Origin: Timema cristinae
Taxonomy: Eukaryota; Arthropoda; Insecta; Phasmatodea; Timematidae
Reading direction: 5' to 3'
Length of the DNA stretch: 64,000 nucleotides
NCBI GenBank assembly: GCA_039000515.1
Contig: JBCFYV010000024.1
Location: forward strand, 14,225,922 to 14,289,921
Shown one piece after another: positions 11,265 through 23,218 of this stretch (position 1 is the stretch's first letter; each line of letters begins with the position of its first letter). The notes below the pieces were generated by a model that saw only the letters and a program-made list of their open reading frames with translations, was not told the DNA's origin and made no database searches. The translations under genes and the position numbers were made by a program.

Positions 11265-11350
11265 TACCTATCTTCTATATTCTACCTTACTATTATCTAA
11301 CACATTAGAGTACTTAGTACACATAAGTAAGGCCCTAATGGTAAGACGTT
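11265..11350 (+). mobile_element. SINE-3, 3' part, resuming after the pogo-like transposon
   Basis: TACCTATCTTCTATATTCTACCTTACT... through ACACATTAGAGTACTTAGTACA to TGGTAAGACG matches the 3' half of SINE-3 and completes the copy begun at 8536. The tail stem-loop is decayed. Confidence 0.75.
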
Positions 11351-11547
11351 ATATATATCGCGGATAATCCATGGAGATAAATCATTGGAGTCTTCATCTA
11401 ACTTATACTTTCATTTTCTATTGGTACCACACAGGTGTTAGTTGGCCACATTATGGTAATGAAATTCATAAAATAAAAGTTAAATATACTAAAACATACT
11501 TATAAGGTAACGGGGTTGAGGGTTCCGTCAACATACCTAAACATACA

Positions 11548-11822
11548 TTATTGTTTCCAGCCTAGGGCCTGGGTCAGTTTTTTATTCAAGTCAATTATTT
11601 TCCATTATCGGATTTCTAGGCCTGTCGTAGCTTCAGATACCTTGTAATCTAACTTAAACTAGGACCAGCACAACATCCAGTTCCCAGTCGTTAATTCAAA
11701 ACTGTGACAGGGTAAGGCCACATTTCATCAAGGATAAATTTTTCGGCCATGTTGGGAATCGAACCCAGCTTCCTAAGCTCAATAGACAGACACATTAACG
11801 AATGAGATAAGGTGTCAGATTG
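11548..11822 (-). mobile_element. SINE-4 copy, reverse
   Basis: On the minus strand a Lys-like tRNA head (B box GGGTTCGATTCCC, complement near 11757-11767) is followed by a body with CAGTTTTGAATTAACG and CTGGATGTTGTGC. Similar copies lie at 39240-39425 and 48890-49172. It ends near GTTTCCAGCCTAGGCC without the shared SINE-1/2/3 tail. Confidence 0.75.
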
Positions 11823-12720
11823 TTAACGTACCAATGATACAATTTTTGATCATGCTGAGAAGAGAGCGCTGTTCCCTTAGCCAAAGTAAAAGAAAATTGG
11901 CCAAATCACTTAAGAGCCCGTTTCAGAGCGATGTATTTGCTGGTTTACATGATCAACTTACGTAGCCTATACAGCCTCGTAAATACATTGCAGGAACAAG
12001 GGACTTGTTTTATTTTGTAAGGAAAGGATGTAAAAGTTATACCTGTTTCTAACTTTTTGTTTGTATTTTAATTATTTTATTTTTTATCATTTGTGAAAAT
12101 ATGCTAAACTTGACTATTTTTGATATAGCCTAAAAATGGTAATAACGCAGCGTTTTGACTTTTTATAAAAGAAGTTCTAACTTTTAAATTCTTTAAGACC
12201 AATTTCCTAAACAAATATTTATAATCCAAAGCTTAACTATCGAGTAATTTACTATCTACTTAGAGGCCGTAATGCTAAAATCTCGCCCCTTGTTACTAGG
12301 ACTATCTCTGGATGTAACACTGAACTTTAGAGGGTGGAGCCAAGAGTTGGTTAGGCCACTCCCGTCTGTTACCTCACTCCGGCTGACTCACACGACATTC
12401 CCACACAACTAATCATTAAACAAAACAAGTCCAAACCAAAGGGTGTTTAATTCATTGATGAATTATGTACTTTTCAATAAGCCAGATATTAATTATAGTT
12501 TATAATATATTTTACAAACCAAAGTTGACGTGAAACTGTACTACCATTCGCTTATATAAGGTAATAGCCCCCTTCCCCGTAAAAAATATATTTTAAAGAA
12601 TTCTGTAAAACAAAGCTTCAAATCATTCATCATGTCAATATAAAAACAAAACTTTTTTTCAAAAAATACAGTCCTACCATCACTGTATAGCCCCCTCCAT
12701 CTTTTTATACTCCCTACTAT
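11823..12720. other. no recognisable gene
   Basis: Mostly AT-rich. A less AT-rich patch at 12340-12400 (CTCACTCCGGCTGACTCACA) has no convincing splice sites or open frame. From about 12560 the CCCC-containing text resembles the interior of the repeat whose 3' end lies at 13480. Confidence 0.4.
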
Positions 12721-13490
12721 GTTCATATCATTCCTCTATAATTTTGTTTACTCTAGGCGCGAAAGGAAATGTGTATACACCAATCAAACAATTTGTTAAA
12801 ATCAAAATTAATTTTTCAGCTTCCTCCACTTTCATTTACTCCCCTCGTTTCCCCAAATTTTATTTTATTTTAAAATAAGGGTGACCTGGGGGTCTAGGGA
12901 TAAGGTGTCAGACTTCTGTGCTGGCGGCCGGGGTTCAATCTTCGGTCCCGGCACAGATTTATCTGATTTCCAAACCCTTCCTTCACCTCTGACAAGACAT
13001 CTTGTGAATGTGAGGAATGCCAGGCCACCACCGTGGTTCGGATTCCACGTTTAACTGTAGGTCCTTCATTTCATCTCACAATCACCCTACCATTACACAT
13101 TAGCGTAAGTGCGTATAACACGATCGGGTAGTAAAACGCGCTGCTAATTATAATAATATTTTAATCTTTTTTTTTTCGTTCCTCGCCACTACATTTATTT
13201 ATTTCCTCACCCCTACCCCCCCCCCCCCTTCGCCAACCCCACTTTCACTTCAACAACTTTTTTCCAACGACTATATAATATCTATCGACATTTTTATGAG
13301 GAATAAATTAAATTTTCAAAATAAAATATAGCCTATGTTACTCGCTGATAATGTATCTTTATATTGGTGAAAGAATTTTTAAAATCGGTCAAGTAGTTTT
13401 TGAGTTTATCCATTACAAACCACAAAACAAAAAAACAAATAATCAAATATTTCCTCTTTATAATATTAATATAGATGGATGCTAAGTATG
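12720..13490 (+). mobile_element. widespread arthropod-type repeat, 3' part, split by a SINE
   Basis: Landmarks are AAATATAGCCTATGTTACTC (13325), TATTGGTGAAAGAATTTTTA (13362), AATCGGTCAAGTAGTTTTTG (13384), CCATTACAAACCACAAAACA (13410) and CCTCTTTATAATATTAATAT (13454). I recognise this as the 3' end of a repeat common in arthropod genomes, but I cannot assign its class without a library. SINE-2 (12880-13160) interrupts it. A C run lies at about 13217-13230. Confidence 0.65.
12880..13160 (+). mobile_element. SINE-2 copy, full length
   Basis: Starts GGTGACCTGGGGGTCTAGGG, with B box GGTTCAATCTT, then the SINE-2 body (ACCGTGGTTCGGATTCCACG) and tail CGGGTAGTAAAACGCGCTGC with TAATAT-type repeats. 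Confidence 0.92.
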
Positions 13491-13510
13491 GAAAGAAAAA
13501 TTAAGCATCG

Positions 13511-13768
13511 ATACCCACTTCAGTGGATGAACGGTCTAACGCGTCACTTTCGAGCTAGATTTGCCTGTTGCTAGCGGAGAAATAGGGTTTCGAATCCCAG
13601 TCGTGTCTATTGACGGTGGATTTAAAAAAAAAAATCCCCACTCTCACTCCACGCAAATACGAGTATACTACCTATAAAATTATTCCTTTCTCATCTTTAC
13701 CCCACTATAGTAATTATCATCAATGCGTATAACCTGAACAGGTAGTAAGACGCGGTGATAAAAAAAAT
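13511..13768 (+). mobile_element. SINE-3 copy, compensated tail hairpin
   Basis: Head CACTTCAGTGGATGAACGGT, B box GGTTTCGAATCCC, body, and tail ACCTGAACAGGT (13732-13743) followed by AGTAAGACGCGGTGATAAAA. The fourth stem pair is T-A instead of the usual C-G. Confidence 0.88.
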
Positions 13769-13984
13769 TATGGATTCACTTAACCATACTTAAAAATATT
13801 AGACCTAGTAAATCCCTAATGCTGCTTAAACCTAGGCACATAAAGGAAGCGATTAATTCAAATAATCGGTCATACTTTGCGTGTACAAACTTTATCAATT
13901 TAGTAGTATGGACACAATATTTAGCCATGTTATAGATTTTATTTTTGTTAGAATATGAGTGTGTCGTGTATCTGTTATTATAAC

Positions 13985-14340
13985 TAACTAGCTTGTGTGT
14001 CCGTTCTTCGCACGGGGGATCTTTAGGAAGCTTTATTTTTAATTATAATATAAAATTAACCAAAAGTGAAAGTACCCAAAAATATATCTAATTTTAAATA
14101 TTAATCCTTTATTGGTTTAAATGATGTGACTAAACGTGACAAATAGGCAGACTGATTGAAACATTATGTCCAAATAGGTGTTTACTTTAATCCAAAAATC
14201 TTTGCATAAAAGCGATCGTAATAGAGGTATAACGGTGGAATATATATTATTACAAAACAAAATTTGTTAAAAGAACATTAAAGTTGAAAAAATCTTTAAT
14301 GAAATAATGGACTTTTATAGATACATATTGGTCCCTATAA
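13985..14340 (+). mobile_element. 5' end of the widespread arthropod-type repeat, second copy
   Basis: ACTAGCTTGTGTGTCCGTTC followed by TTCGCACGGGGG resembles the start motif (ACTAGCTG...CTTCGCACGGG) of the repeat family ending at 13490. The interior probably runs on into 14340-15270 in decayed form. Confidence 0.5.
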
Positions 14341-15320
14341 TTATTACCGGCCATATTTCGAGATTCTACTACACCAAGAATTTTATTTCTAATTGTTTGT
14401 GAAATTTTATACGCCTTAAATTATGGAACCAGTTTTCAGTATTTTCTGATTATCTGGAGAGGTCTTTGTAACTACTCGCAAGTCTATAATTTTCCTACCG
14501 CACCAAAAATTGTTTTTTTTCCCCACACGGTTGGTAATTTAAATCCCCCGACTAACCAGTCACAACCCAATTCTCTGATCCTTGTTTTGAAATTTAAAAA
14601 TGTCAGATGCTTCTGGTTATTTGTTGTTCCTATACCTTTAAGTAGATATTTCACTTTTATACCATAAGAGAAATTTTATACTATATTATCTTTGAAATTT
14701 TCAGAAATGACGCCCATCTTCCCATTTCCCAATATTTCATTTTGAAATTTAGTTTGTTTTCATAATGTTTTTGAGCTTTAGCTACAGGTTGACAAATTTA
14801 AATCTTTAACCACAAAGAGAAGTAGTTTTTAATATAGATTTTGGAAATCCCCTCCACATTTTTTTTAAAGCCCCGAATTAGAAAATTTAAATATTTACTA
14901 ACTATTTGGGTATTTGCTACTATATTTCTGAAAATTCTTTAGAAGCTTTGTTTTCTTTTTACACCCCCCTTCCTATTTCTCAGAGTTCCATTTTAAAATT
15001 TAAAATCATCAGATTTTATAGTAGGGTACAGTTATCTTTCTGCTGAATGTTGTTATATATCAAACTGGTAAGTAGGTGTTTCAATTAGTTTTGAAATTGT
15101 ATAATACACCCTCCTCCCTTTCGCTAACTCCAAATTTGATATTTAAGTTTTTATAACTTATTTAAATATCTAGAGTAGTACTTCTACATGTTTGCCAAAT
15201 TTTATTGTTCTACCTAACCTAAAGTGATTTATATATCCATAGCAACCTCACCCAAATTTCCCGGAGAAATACTTTTAGATTTCCCGTATATAAATTTTTT
15301 TGGAATTGGGTATAAAAAAA
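14340..15320 (+). repeat. degenerate phrase repeats of about 130 bp
   Basis: A C-rich patch followed by TTTTGAAATTTAAAAATGTC-like text recurs near 14580, 14735, 14865, 14990 and 15130, about 130 bp apart. Divergence is high. It may be the interior of the element starting at 13985. Confidence 0.35.
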
Positions 15321-15359
15321 AGAAAAAATTTAAGAAATGTTAAAAGGTATAGCTTATCA

Positions 15360-16190
15360 ATTTGTTTTTAAGGTAAATAAAACGGGTAGAAGGTGTAAAA
15401 CAGTTTAAAAGGTTAAAAGTGCAGACAGGGCAGTAAACAAAAAAAGGACAAAGGGGAAAGGAGGATTTTATTTTAGAGTAGAGATAATAAAACATGTAAA
15501 AAGTACAAAAGGGACAGAAAGTAAAAAGGCTAAAAAGTAGATCTAAACAAAAATATAAGAATGTTATACCCCTTTTATAGCATTAACCCTTTTCCTTCCG
15601 TTTACGGTTTTTCACTAAATGTGATTTTGGCCCTTTTAGTCCTTTCTAACATTTTTACAATTTTTGAACCTTATGGCATTTTTACACTTTTTACACTTTT
15701 ACCACTTTTGTTCTTTTTCCTTATTTAACTTATTTAAATTTTATACCTTTCAGGACATTTTTCCTTTTTTCTCTTTTTGCCCTTTTGAGCCTTTTTGCCT
15801 TTTGGTACTTTTCCACTTTTATTGCTTTCACTCCTCTTGTCCAATCTACCTTTTTTTAGAAATTTTTGCCCTTTTTAACCCTTTTGAGCATTTGCCCTTT
15901 TCCCCGTAATGTCTCGTTTTACGTCTTTAGCTTTTATATCTTATTTGATATTATTTACTTTTGACCTATTTTTGCCCTTTTGGCACTTTTACTCTTTATA
16001 TCCCTTTTACCACTTTACCGTTTTTGCCTTATCTACCTTTTAAGAATATTTTGTATTGTTGGAGTTTTCTTTTTTCCTTTATAGTCCTTTTAATTCTTTT
16101 ATAGCTTTTTATACTTAAACCATTTTTACTTACTTTTTTTTATTAGATTAACTTTTTACCATTTTGCACTTACTACACCTTTTTATATAA
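15360..16190 (+). repeat. purine-rich then pyrimidine-rich degenerate array
   Basis: From 15360 to 15550 the plus strand is purine-rich with AAAAGG-type words (AAAAGGGACAG, AAAAAGGCTAAAAAG). From 15560 to 16190 it is pyrimidine-rich with the complementary words (CCCTTTTGGCACTTTT). The word spacing is about 11-13 bp. The 81-codon Phe-rich open frame at 15664-15909 is an artefact. Confidence 0.7.
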
Positions 16191-16889
16191 AGATTTCAGT
16201 TTTTCAATCATTAAATGAACATCCAAATTGTTAAATATATCAAAGCATCAACTTATCCAGGTGGTCCTGAATAATTGTAGTTTATTCTAGGCCTGAATCA
16301 TTTTACAAAAAGTTCATTGACAAGCGGTACTTGTGACAGGGGTCACGCTAAAAGTCTTTGGTAGCCTTGATAAATTGTGAAAATCATTCTTCCACACATA
16401 TGGTCTGCAACCAATCCTGTAAGTGAAAGGTTGTTAGAAAGTGTACTAAAATACGCATGTTTTTCAATCCCTTATTTATCCTTCTGATTCCTTAAAACAA
16501 ATAAGAATACTTGATAAAACTGAAATCAAATATGTCAATGTCAAATTTAAACATATTATCTTTGGTTGTAACTTTTTTTTAATCGTTCGATAGTACCTTA
16601 ATAAGAAATTAACAAATTTACACTAATTTCATTTTCTTTTATTTCTGAAAATAATTTGTTTTATTAGATGTCGTCTTAGCATCGAAATAATGATCTTTGT
16701 TTAAATGATAGGATTTTTAATTAATTTCCTCAACGTCTTTAAAGTTTTGCTGTAAGTCTCATCGAAGAAAGTATTATAAAACGCTGTTCTCTATAAATCT
16801 TCATAGCAGTCTAGAGTTTCAATTGAGAATGTTAAGATTCTTTGATGATCCTGAGCAGTGGTGTTGGAACCTTATTTGTGTAAGGGGTG
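16191..16889. other. no recognisable feature
   Basis: AT-rich sequence without identifiable gene, SINE or tandem structure. Confidence 0.4.
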
Positions 16890-18370
16890 GGAGCAAGCGA
16901 GAAAAAAATATTTGGGGGGGATTTGACTTCCCACTCTTCCCGATAAATGTGTGAAAATTGGATGTCCCTAAAAGCTATTTGGAGTGATCCTAATCACAAT
17001 TTTTTAATATGAAATTGTTTTTATTAGTAGTCTTCTCCATATATATTTTGAAATTTGAAGTCTTCTATAGGTTATATGGAGTGGTCCTCCTTGAGCCATA
17101 TTTATAAAATTAGATGCCTGCAGAAGATATTTTGAGTAGTTCTAATATTAAATTTAAAAAAAATCTGATACCTTTAAAATCTATTTATAGTTGTTATCCC
17201 CAGGAAATATTTGAAATTCAGATGCCGCTTGAAACTATTTAAAGTGATCTTGACCTTATGTTTTTTCTACAACTAGATGCATCTAGAAAATTTTAAAGTG
17301 GTTTTCTCCAGCAGTTTTAAAAAAATATTCTATATATTTAGATAATATTTGGAATAATACTCACTTTGACATTTTTTTAAAATTGGATACTTTTAGATTT
17401 GTTATTGCCTGCATTTTTTTAAAAATTATTTGCAACTATAATCATGCTGCACCCATCCCAGAAAATTTTTCAAAATCGATATCTCTATAAACTATTTAGA
17501 ATGGTTCTCTGCCTGGCACATTAAAAAAAAATTGAAAGCCCTTAGAAGCTATTTGTAGTTTTGTGCAAGTTTTTAAGCTTCAGTTTCGAGAATATCAGAA
17601 GGTGTTAATTACATCTAATTTATTTCGTTATTACTAATTTGTAATAGTTCTTATCTGCATTTTTGGAAATTATATTCTTTTTAAATCTCTTTAGATTAGT
17701 CCACTCTCCAATTTTTTTTTTTAATTTTTATTCTCCTAGAAGCTATTTGAATTATTTATCCTTCCGGATTGTTTTAAAATTTTGATTCCTCTAGAATCTA
17801 GAAGCCAATTTAAAAAGTCCTCACCCAGAGTTTTTATAATTTTAGATTTCCTAAAAGATATTTGAAAGGGTCTTCCTCCTGTAATCTTTTTGAATTTGGT
17901 AGTTTATAAATGTTATTTAAATTGCCCCTCGCCTGAGTTTTTCTCAAATTTGATATGCCTTTAAAATCTATTTGAAGTGGTCTTGGCTTGGCAATATTTT
18001 GAAAATAGGATCTGCTTAGAAGCTTTTTTAAATGGCCCTCTTCTGTATTTTTTCAGTTGATGCCTCTAGAAGATGTTTGAAGTGATCTTCTACTGGTCAA
18101 TTTAAAAAATTAAAGGCTTTCAAAAACTATTAGTACTGCTTATCGCAAGAAAATTCTTCAAAATTACAACAATCTAAAACTTATCTGGAGTGGCCCTTGC
18201 CTAGATTTATTTATTTATTTATATGACCCTATAAGCTATTTAGAGTGCTCCTCGATTGATTGATTTCTTACAGTTACACAATTCTAGAATCTATTTGGAG
18301 TGATCTTCTACAGTTAATTTTTAAAAATTTAATGCAGCTAGAAATCATTTAGAGCTTTATTTTTATTTAT
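16890..18370 (+). repeat. degenerate tandem array, unit about 54 bp
   Basis: A phrase close to GATGCCTCTAGAAGCTATTT then GGAGTGGTCCTC recurs with spacing of about 51-57 bp: near 17131, 17182, 17238, 17290, 17348 and 17969, 18025, 18075. I estimate about 25 units. They differ strongly, so the array is old. It continues beyond the inserted SINE-1 at about 18790-18930. Confidence 0.65.
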
Positions 18371-18377
18371 TTATTAT

Positions 18378-18622
18378 TTAGAACCGCGTCTTACTACCCT
18401 TTAGGGTTATACGCTTAAGTACTAATTACACTAATGGATTAGGAATCGGGAAGGCTGAATTAAAGTAAGTGAACCCGCATTTGCATGGAGGGAGAGTGGA
18501 AAACCATTTAGGAAAAACCTCCCCCAGTTCACCCGACCGAGATTAGAACCTCGATCTCTCCGTCCTCAGCAGTTGGGCTCAACACGACAAGCGCGTTAGC
18601 CAACTACGCCACCGAGGCGGGT
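18378..18622 (-). mobile_element. SINE-1 copy, full length, reverse
   Basis: The complement of the tail (GAACCGCGTCTTACTACCC) comes first and the complement of the head (GCCAACTACGCCACCGAGGC) last, with the complement of the B box (GATTAGAACCTCGA) in between. It is inserted in the 54-bp array. Confidence 0.92.
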
Positions 18623-18789
18623 GTAGTTTTATTAAGACTATCTTTTAGCTTAATATTCAATACTGTTGGGGTGTTTGAAATGTATCTAGGAGAGAGTAAA
18701 TTCTTTCCAAGGGGCTAATTCATCCCATGGGCAGTGCCCCCTTTACCGCTCGGTTTCACTGCCAATGACCCTGAGTATTTTCATCAGAA

Positions 18790-18930
18790 TATATTTCCAT
18801 TTACATTTTATTTATGGAAGCTATTTAGAGTAGTCCACTCACGGATATTTTTAATTCCATAACTTTATATTTTATTAGGAGTGATCAAATCGGAAGCCTC
18901 TAGAAGTTATTTATAGCTATTTTTAAATTG
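18790..18930 (+). repeat. remainder of the 54-bp array
   Basis: GAAGCTATTTAGAGTAGTCC and GGAAGCCTCTAGAAGTTATT match the unit of 16890-18370, so the array was split by the SINE-1 insertion and further unrelated sequence. Confidence 0.5.
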
Positions 18931-20380
18931 TAATAAGAATTATATGCATCCTTCTCACACTAAGTAATTATTTCGACATTTGTGTGTGCCTGCCTCATTG
19001 AACACAATATTTGAAGTAACAAAAGGGCCCTTCTGTGGACACGTCTATTGGAAAATAATGGAAGTTTTAAAAAGTTTTGGTAATTTTAAAATTGTGACTA
19101 AACTAACTAATAAGTTTGTAGTTGGAAAAGTCACAGTGACTGGGAAAAAAAATCATTCTAAAATATAATTGTTTAGTTCCTCAACATTGATTGAATCTCT
19201 GAATAGTCGTCGAACATTGAAAGAGTAATTTTTTGCCAAGCTTGATGGGGCACTTTTTTTTGTGGCTAACTCTAGAAAGGGGGAAATGAACCCCAATAAA
19301 TGGCCCCCTGATCAGATTATCCGGAATTTAGGACTACCAGAGTTTTAATCTATTTGGCTGAAGTCATTCAAAGTGTATTTAGATTTGGCCTATGATGTTA
19401 GTTAGATTAAGTTTAGATAAGTTCACTAACTAAAAATAAATGAATTGAAAGAATCTCTTTTCTATGAATAAAATATAAATAAATGCTAAACATCAAATTC
19501 CTTTGATAATTATTAAAAACACATGTTTATTTTAATATCTAGGAAGAGCCAAGAATTTTGTTTAATTTCTTACAAAAAAATCTTATTGATAAAGTATTTT
19601 CTTATTATTTTGTTCTTCAAACCTAGGTAAAATTTTTATTCATACAGTATCATTATTGGACACACTCTAGTAAAATGTACATAATATATTTTAATATATA
19701 TTACCAACTATTAATATTAAAATTCAATATTTTATTATCCCTAAAAACAATAAATCATTATATATAGTAATTTGTTTGACAATTTAAACCAAATAATATA
19801 CAAATATATATGCTACTGCTAATGTGCTGGATGAACGACCCTAATATATTTATATTTAAAGAAATATATAGATCTTATTTATTATATAAAACAATTCCAA
19901 TATACACACGTTGTGTGTTTATTCAATTCCAATATAGCTATTTTGAACTAATTACTTAATGCCATCTAAGAAAAATGTAAAATTTTCAAAATTTGTCATA
20001 AGTAAACGACTTTTAAATTAATTTATTTGATAAAACTCAACATACATTATTATATTTAGAATATAATATACCAATTAAAAAAATTCAGTAAGATCATTTT
20101 GTGAAATAATTAAATTTTGAAAATTAATTTTTCAGCAAACTAAGCCCTATCTTTAAATGTTTACTTTTTTAAGAAAATCTATCAAATTGAATTACTTATC
20201 ACTCAAAAAACTACTCTGATTCTCATTTTAAATCAAATCATGTGTGCCGCTTTTAAAAGATTGCAGTGCTATTGTCGTTTCAAACAATTCCGATATCCTT
20301 TTCAAACACAATCGTTAGATCCTATTTTTGAAATATTCTAAGTTTTTAAAAATTATTAATCTGTAAACTATGCCTAACCA
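18931..20380. other. strongly AT-rich stretch, no feature
   Basis: No gene, splice-flanked exon or repeat family seen. The 62-codon open frame at 18980-19168 has no recognisable motif. Confidence 0.5.
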
Positions 20381-20391
20381 TCGCTATAGAG

Positions 20392-20884
20392 ACGGTTGCC
20401 ATGGTGTAGGTTACCATGTTGTCGGTTGCAATGGAGACGGTTGTCATGGAGACGGTTGTCATGGAGATGGTTGCCATGGAGATGGTTGCCATGGAGACGG
20501 TTGCCATGGAGATGGTTGCCATGGAGACGGTTGCTATGGTGTCGGTTTCCATGGAGACGGTTGTCATGGAGACGGTTGTCATGGAGACGGTTGTCATGGA
20601 GACGGTTGTCATGGATACGGTTGCCATGGTGATGGTTGTCATGGTGACGGTTTCCATGGAGATGGTTGCCATGGAGACGGTTGTCATTAGACGGTTGCCA
20701 TGGAGACGGTTGCCATGGAGACGGTTGCCATGGTGATGGTTTCCATGGAGACGGTTGTCATGGAGACGGTTGCCATGGAGACGGTTGCCATGGAGACGGT
20801 TGCCATGGAGACTGTTGCCATGCAGACGGTTGCCATGGTGATGGTTGCCATGGAGACGGTTGCCATGGAGACGGTTGCCTTGGC
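20392..20884 (+). repeat. 15-bp minisatellite, about 33 units
   Basis: The unit is GTTGCCATGGAGACG with frequent variants (GTTGTCATGG, GATGGTT, TTTCC). Most units contain CCATGG. Because 15 is a multiple of 3, several frames on both strands stay open (for example 20346-20687 minus and 20370-20690 plus), which is expected and not evidence of coding. One copy near 20687 lacks bases. GTTGCCATGG..AC resembles the X-box recognised by RFX factors. Confidence 0.95.
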
Positions 20885-20892
20885 ATTGATTT

Positions 20893-21952
20893 TCTCCTAA
20901 GTGTAAATGGTATGTTTATAATCAAGCTCTAATTCTATATTAGATTTCTAGGTACACTTATTTAACAACGCTTAAAAATAAAGTACATTGAAGCAGGAAT
21001 ATTTGGTGCATGCTCCGGTTGTAGTTCGAATGATTGTATGGAACTGTCATTTGGTAGATGTTGATAACATATGAGTAAGTTTTAATAAGGTAGTTATGCT
21101 TTGCTTCAATGATCAGTATTTCCATAAACCTGCCGTTTTTTGTATCAACTGCTCGATGAACGTTGCGAGTACGGAATTTAAGTAGATCGATGGAGATCGG
21201 TGGGAAATCAATTATAACATCATAGTTGGTTTTGGGAAAATAGACTTTTTTGCACCCTTTATTAAACTACTTTTAATTTTAAGTTTAAACAGACACACAG
21301 GCACACACAGAGATAGAGATTCAAAAACTAATTTTTGGGATTCGGGAGGTCATAAACGTTGATATTCATTAAAATCTCGAGTTAATTTTTTTTTTTTGTG
21401 GTCACAATACATTCCCTACCTTAAGATAGCAAGAAAGTAAATAAAAAGAAAGAAATCCATTCTAGTGCACTCAAATAGGATTATAATTTGGATAAACATT
21501 GAGGTAGTTATCCCTATTAATAAATTAACATAGATAAATAAAGAACATCGTCTGAAAACATCGATGTTATAGAACCAAAACGATCGGTAGGGTTTTCCAA
21601 ACGAATTGAAACTGTAACTGAAGTTTATTTGTAAAAAATGTGTATTAAAACTAATAATAAAAAATTACTATTTTAAAACAAACACATAAACATATCGCTG
21701 TCTCGGACATCGCTACAAAACATTGATGGTTGAAAATCATCTATAAGGAAAACATCGAACCTTCAACATCTATGTTCAATGTATATCCCTGCTGGACTGT
21801 ACTATAACCATGTCCCGTTTCCCGTGTCAGTTAGATACCACCAGTCGATCTCGCTGTAACTGAGCCAACTCTTTAGGTAAAAGCCTACACTATTTAATGT
21901 AGTAATAAAACTATTGATTGAATTTACTATTTTTATGAGTAGTTTTTTTCTA
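20893..21952. other. AT-rich stretch with a third copy of the 2735-type repeat
   Basis: About 21225-21365 carries, on the minus strand, text similar to the dispersed repeat at 2735 and 3550. The remainder shows nothing recognisable. Confidence 0.4.
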
Positions 21953-22147
21953 GCCCCGCATCTACTACCCGTACGGGCTATGCCCCTATTTAGTCCTACT
22001 AAATTACCTTTATGTGTGGGCGGGAGAGTGGAAAATAATTTAGGATAAACCACTCTAAATACACCCGACCGGAATCAAAGCCCGATCTCACTGCCTTGGC
22101 AGTCTAATATATTGCGAGAGTGACGCCTTAAACCACACGGCCAATGA
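21953..22147 (-). mobile_element. SINE-3 copy, reverse, decayed
   Basis: The complement of the tail hairpin (ACTACCCGTACGGGCTATGC), a body piece GGGAGAGTGGAAAATAATTT and the head complement GAGAGTGACGCCTTAAACCA are all present. Confidence 0.85.
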
Positions 22148-23218
22148 AGTGTGTATTAATAGCTAAAAGTATTTTCATATATCCTCAATTCTTGTAAAAT
22201 GTGTTCTATAGTTAAAACATTAATATAAAAGATATATAAAAAAGTAAAGTTTTGTTATATATGTTAGGTACCTATAAAAAATTATAAAATGCCACATTTA
22301 AACTATTAGCATCCAGAGTGGTATGAACATTAGAAGTTGGAACTCAAGAAGCTTGTCTGCACTTGAGATCAAACTATTTCTGACTTTTCTTCCTTTTCTT
22401 GAGGGAGATAATGACTCTTAAATACCTGGCTGGCTACCTTCCTCACCTCACTTGGACAAAGGGGGAGATTTAGGGAATGATTCACACTCATGGACCCCCA
22501 CATAAACCGATTTTACTCTTTCCCTTTTCTTCAAAGCCTGCAACTTTTGAGTTCATCTTGTCATGAAATGGGATCTTAAGCTCTCAATATACACATAACG
22601 AGACAGTATGATCAAATGATACTTTGGAGTAGTGGACGTACACATTGTTTAACCTGAAAGATAGAATATTTACCGTGAAAGAAAACACTAGTGTCTCATC
22701 TTATAAGCAATACTATATTAGAGTAATGATATGGACGCTTCTGGTGAAAACTAAGATTATAATCTTCTGAAAACTTCGACCAAGAATGTTTTAAGATTAA
22801 GATGACAATCATTTATCTATCTTGATGTGTTTTAGTACTAAATTACTATAGCTAAACATATATGTTCTAAGAAATGTTCTTTCATGCAGTTTTATTATTA
22901 TCTTTATCTAATAGAAATTTTACTTTTTCAGTTAGATGTGTTATATAGAATTTAATGGTCTCATGTTTCATGTATAATGTTTTAAATAGAATAATATGTT
23001 CTAAAGTATTTATTATGCTACAAACGTGGTTCTATAAATTGGATTAAAATAATAGATTTTTAAAATCCGAGTGCTTGTCTTCGGAATAATATTAATAATA
23101 TTTTATAATCTCCCAATCGAGTTAAAATTGTCATCAATGAAAATGGTGAAGAGGATTAACCAGAATAAATTAATAGGCCTAATGATAAGTTCAAAACAGA
23201 CTAAACACTCATTTTTTG
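22148..23218. other. no recognisable feature
   Basis: A less AT-rich patch around 22430-22560 has no convincing open frame or splice site. The rest is AT-rich. Confidence 0.4.

Noticed and set aside
12340..12420. GC-richer patch that might be an untranslated exon
   Set aside because: No consensus splice sites and no promoter motifs at the right spacing.
15664..15909. Phe/Leu-rich 81-codon open frame
   Set aside because: It is a direct product of the pyrimidine-rich array. Composition alone explains it.
20346..20932. Several long open frames over the 15-bp repeat (CHGDG, METVA and MTTVS repeats)
   Set aside because: The unit is a multiple of three without stops, so multiple frames on both strands stay open. 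No start context, splice site or conserved flank supports translation.
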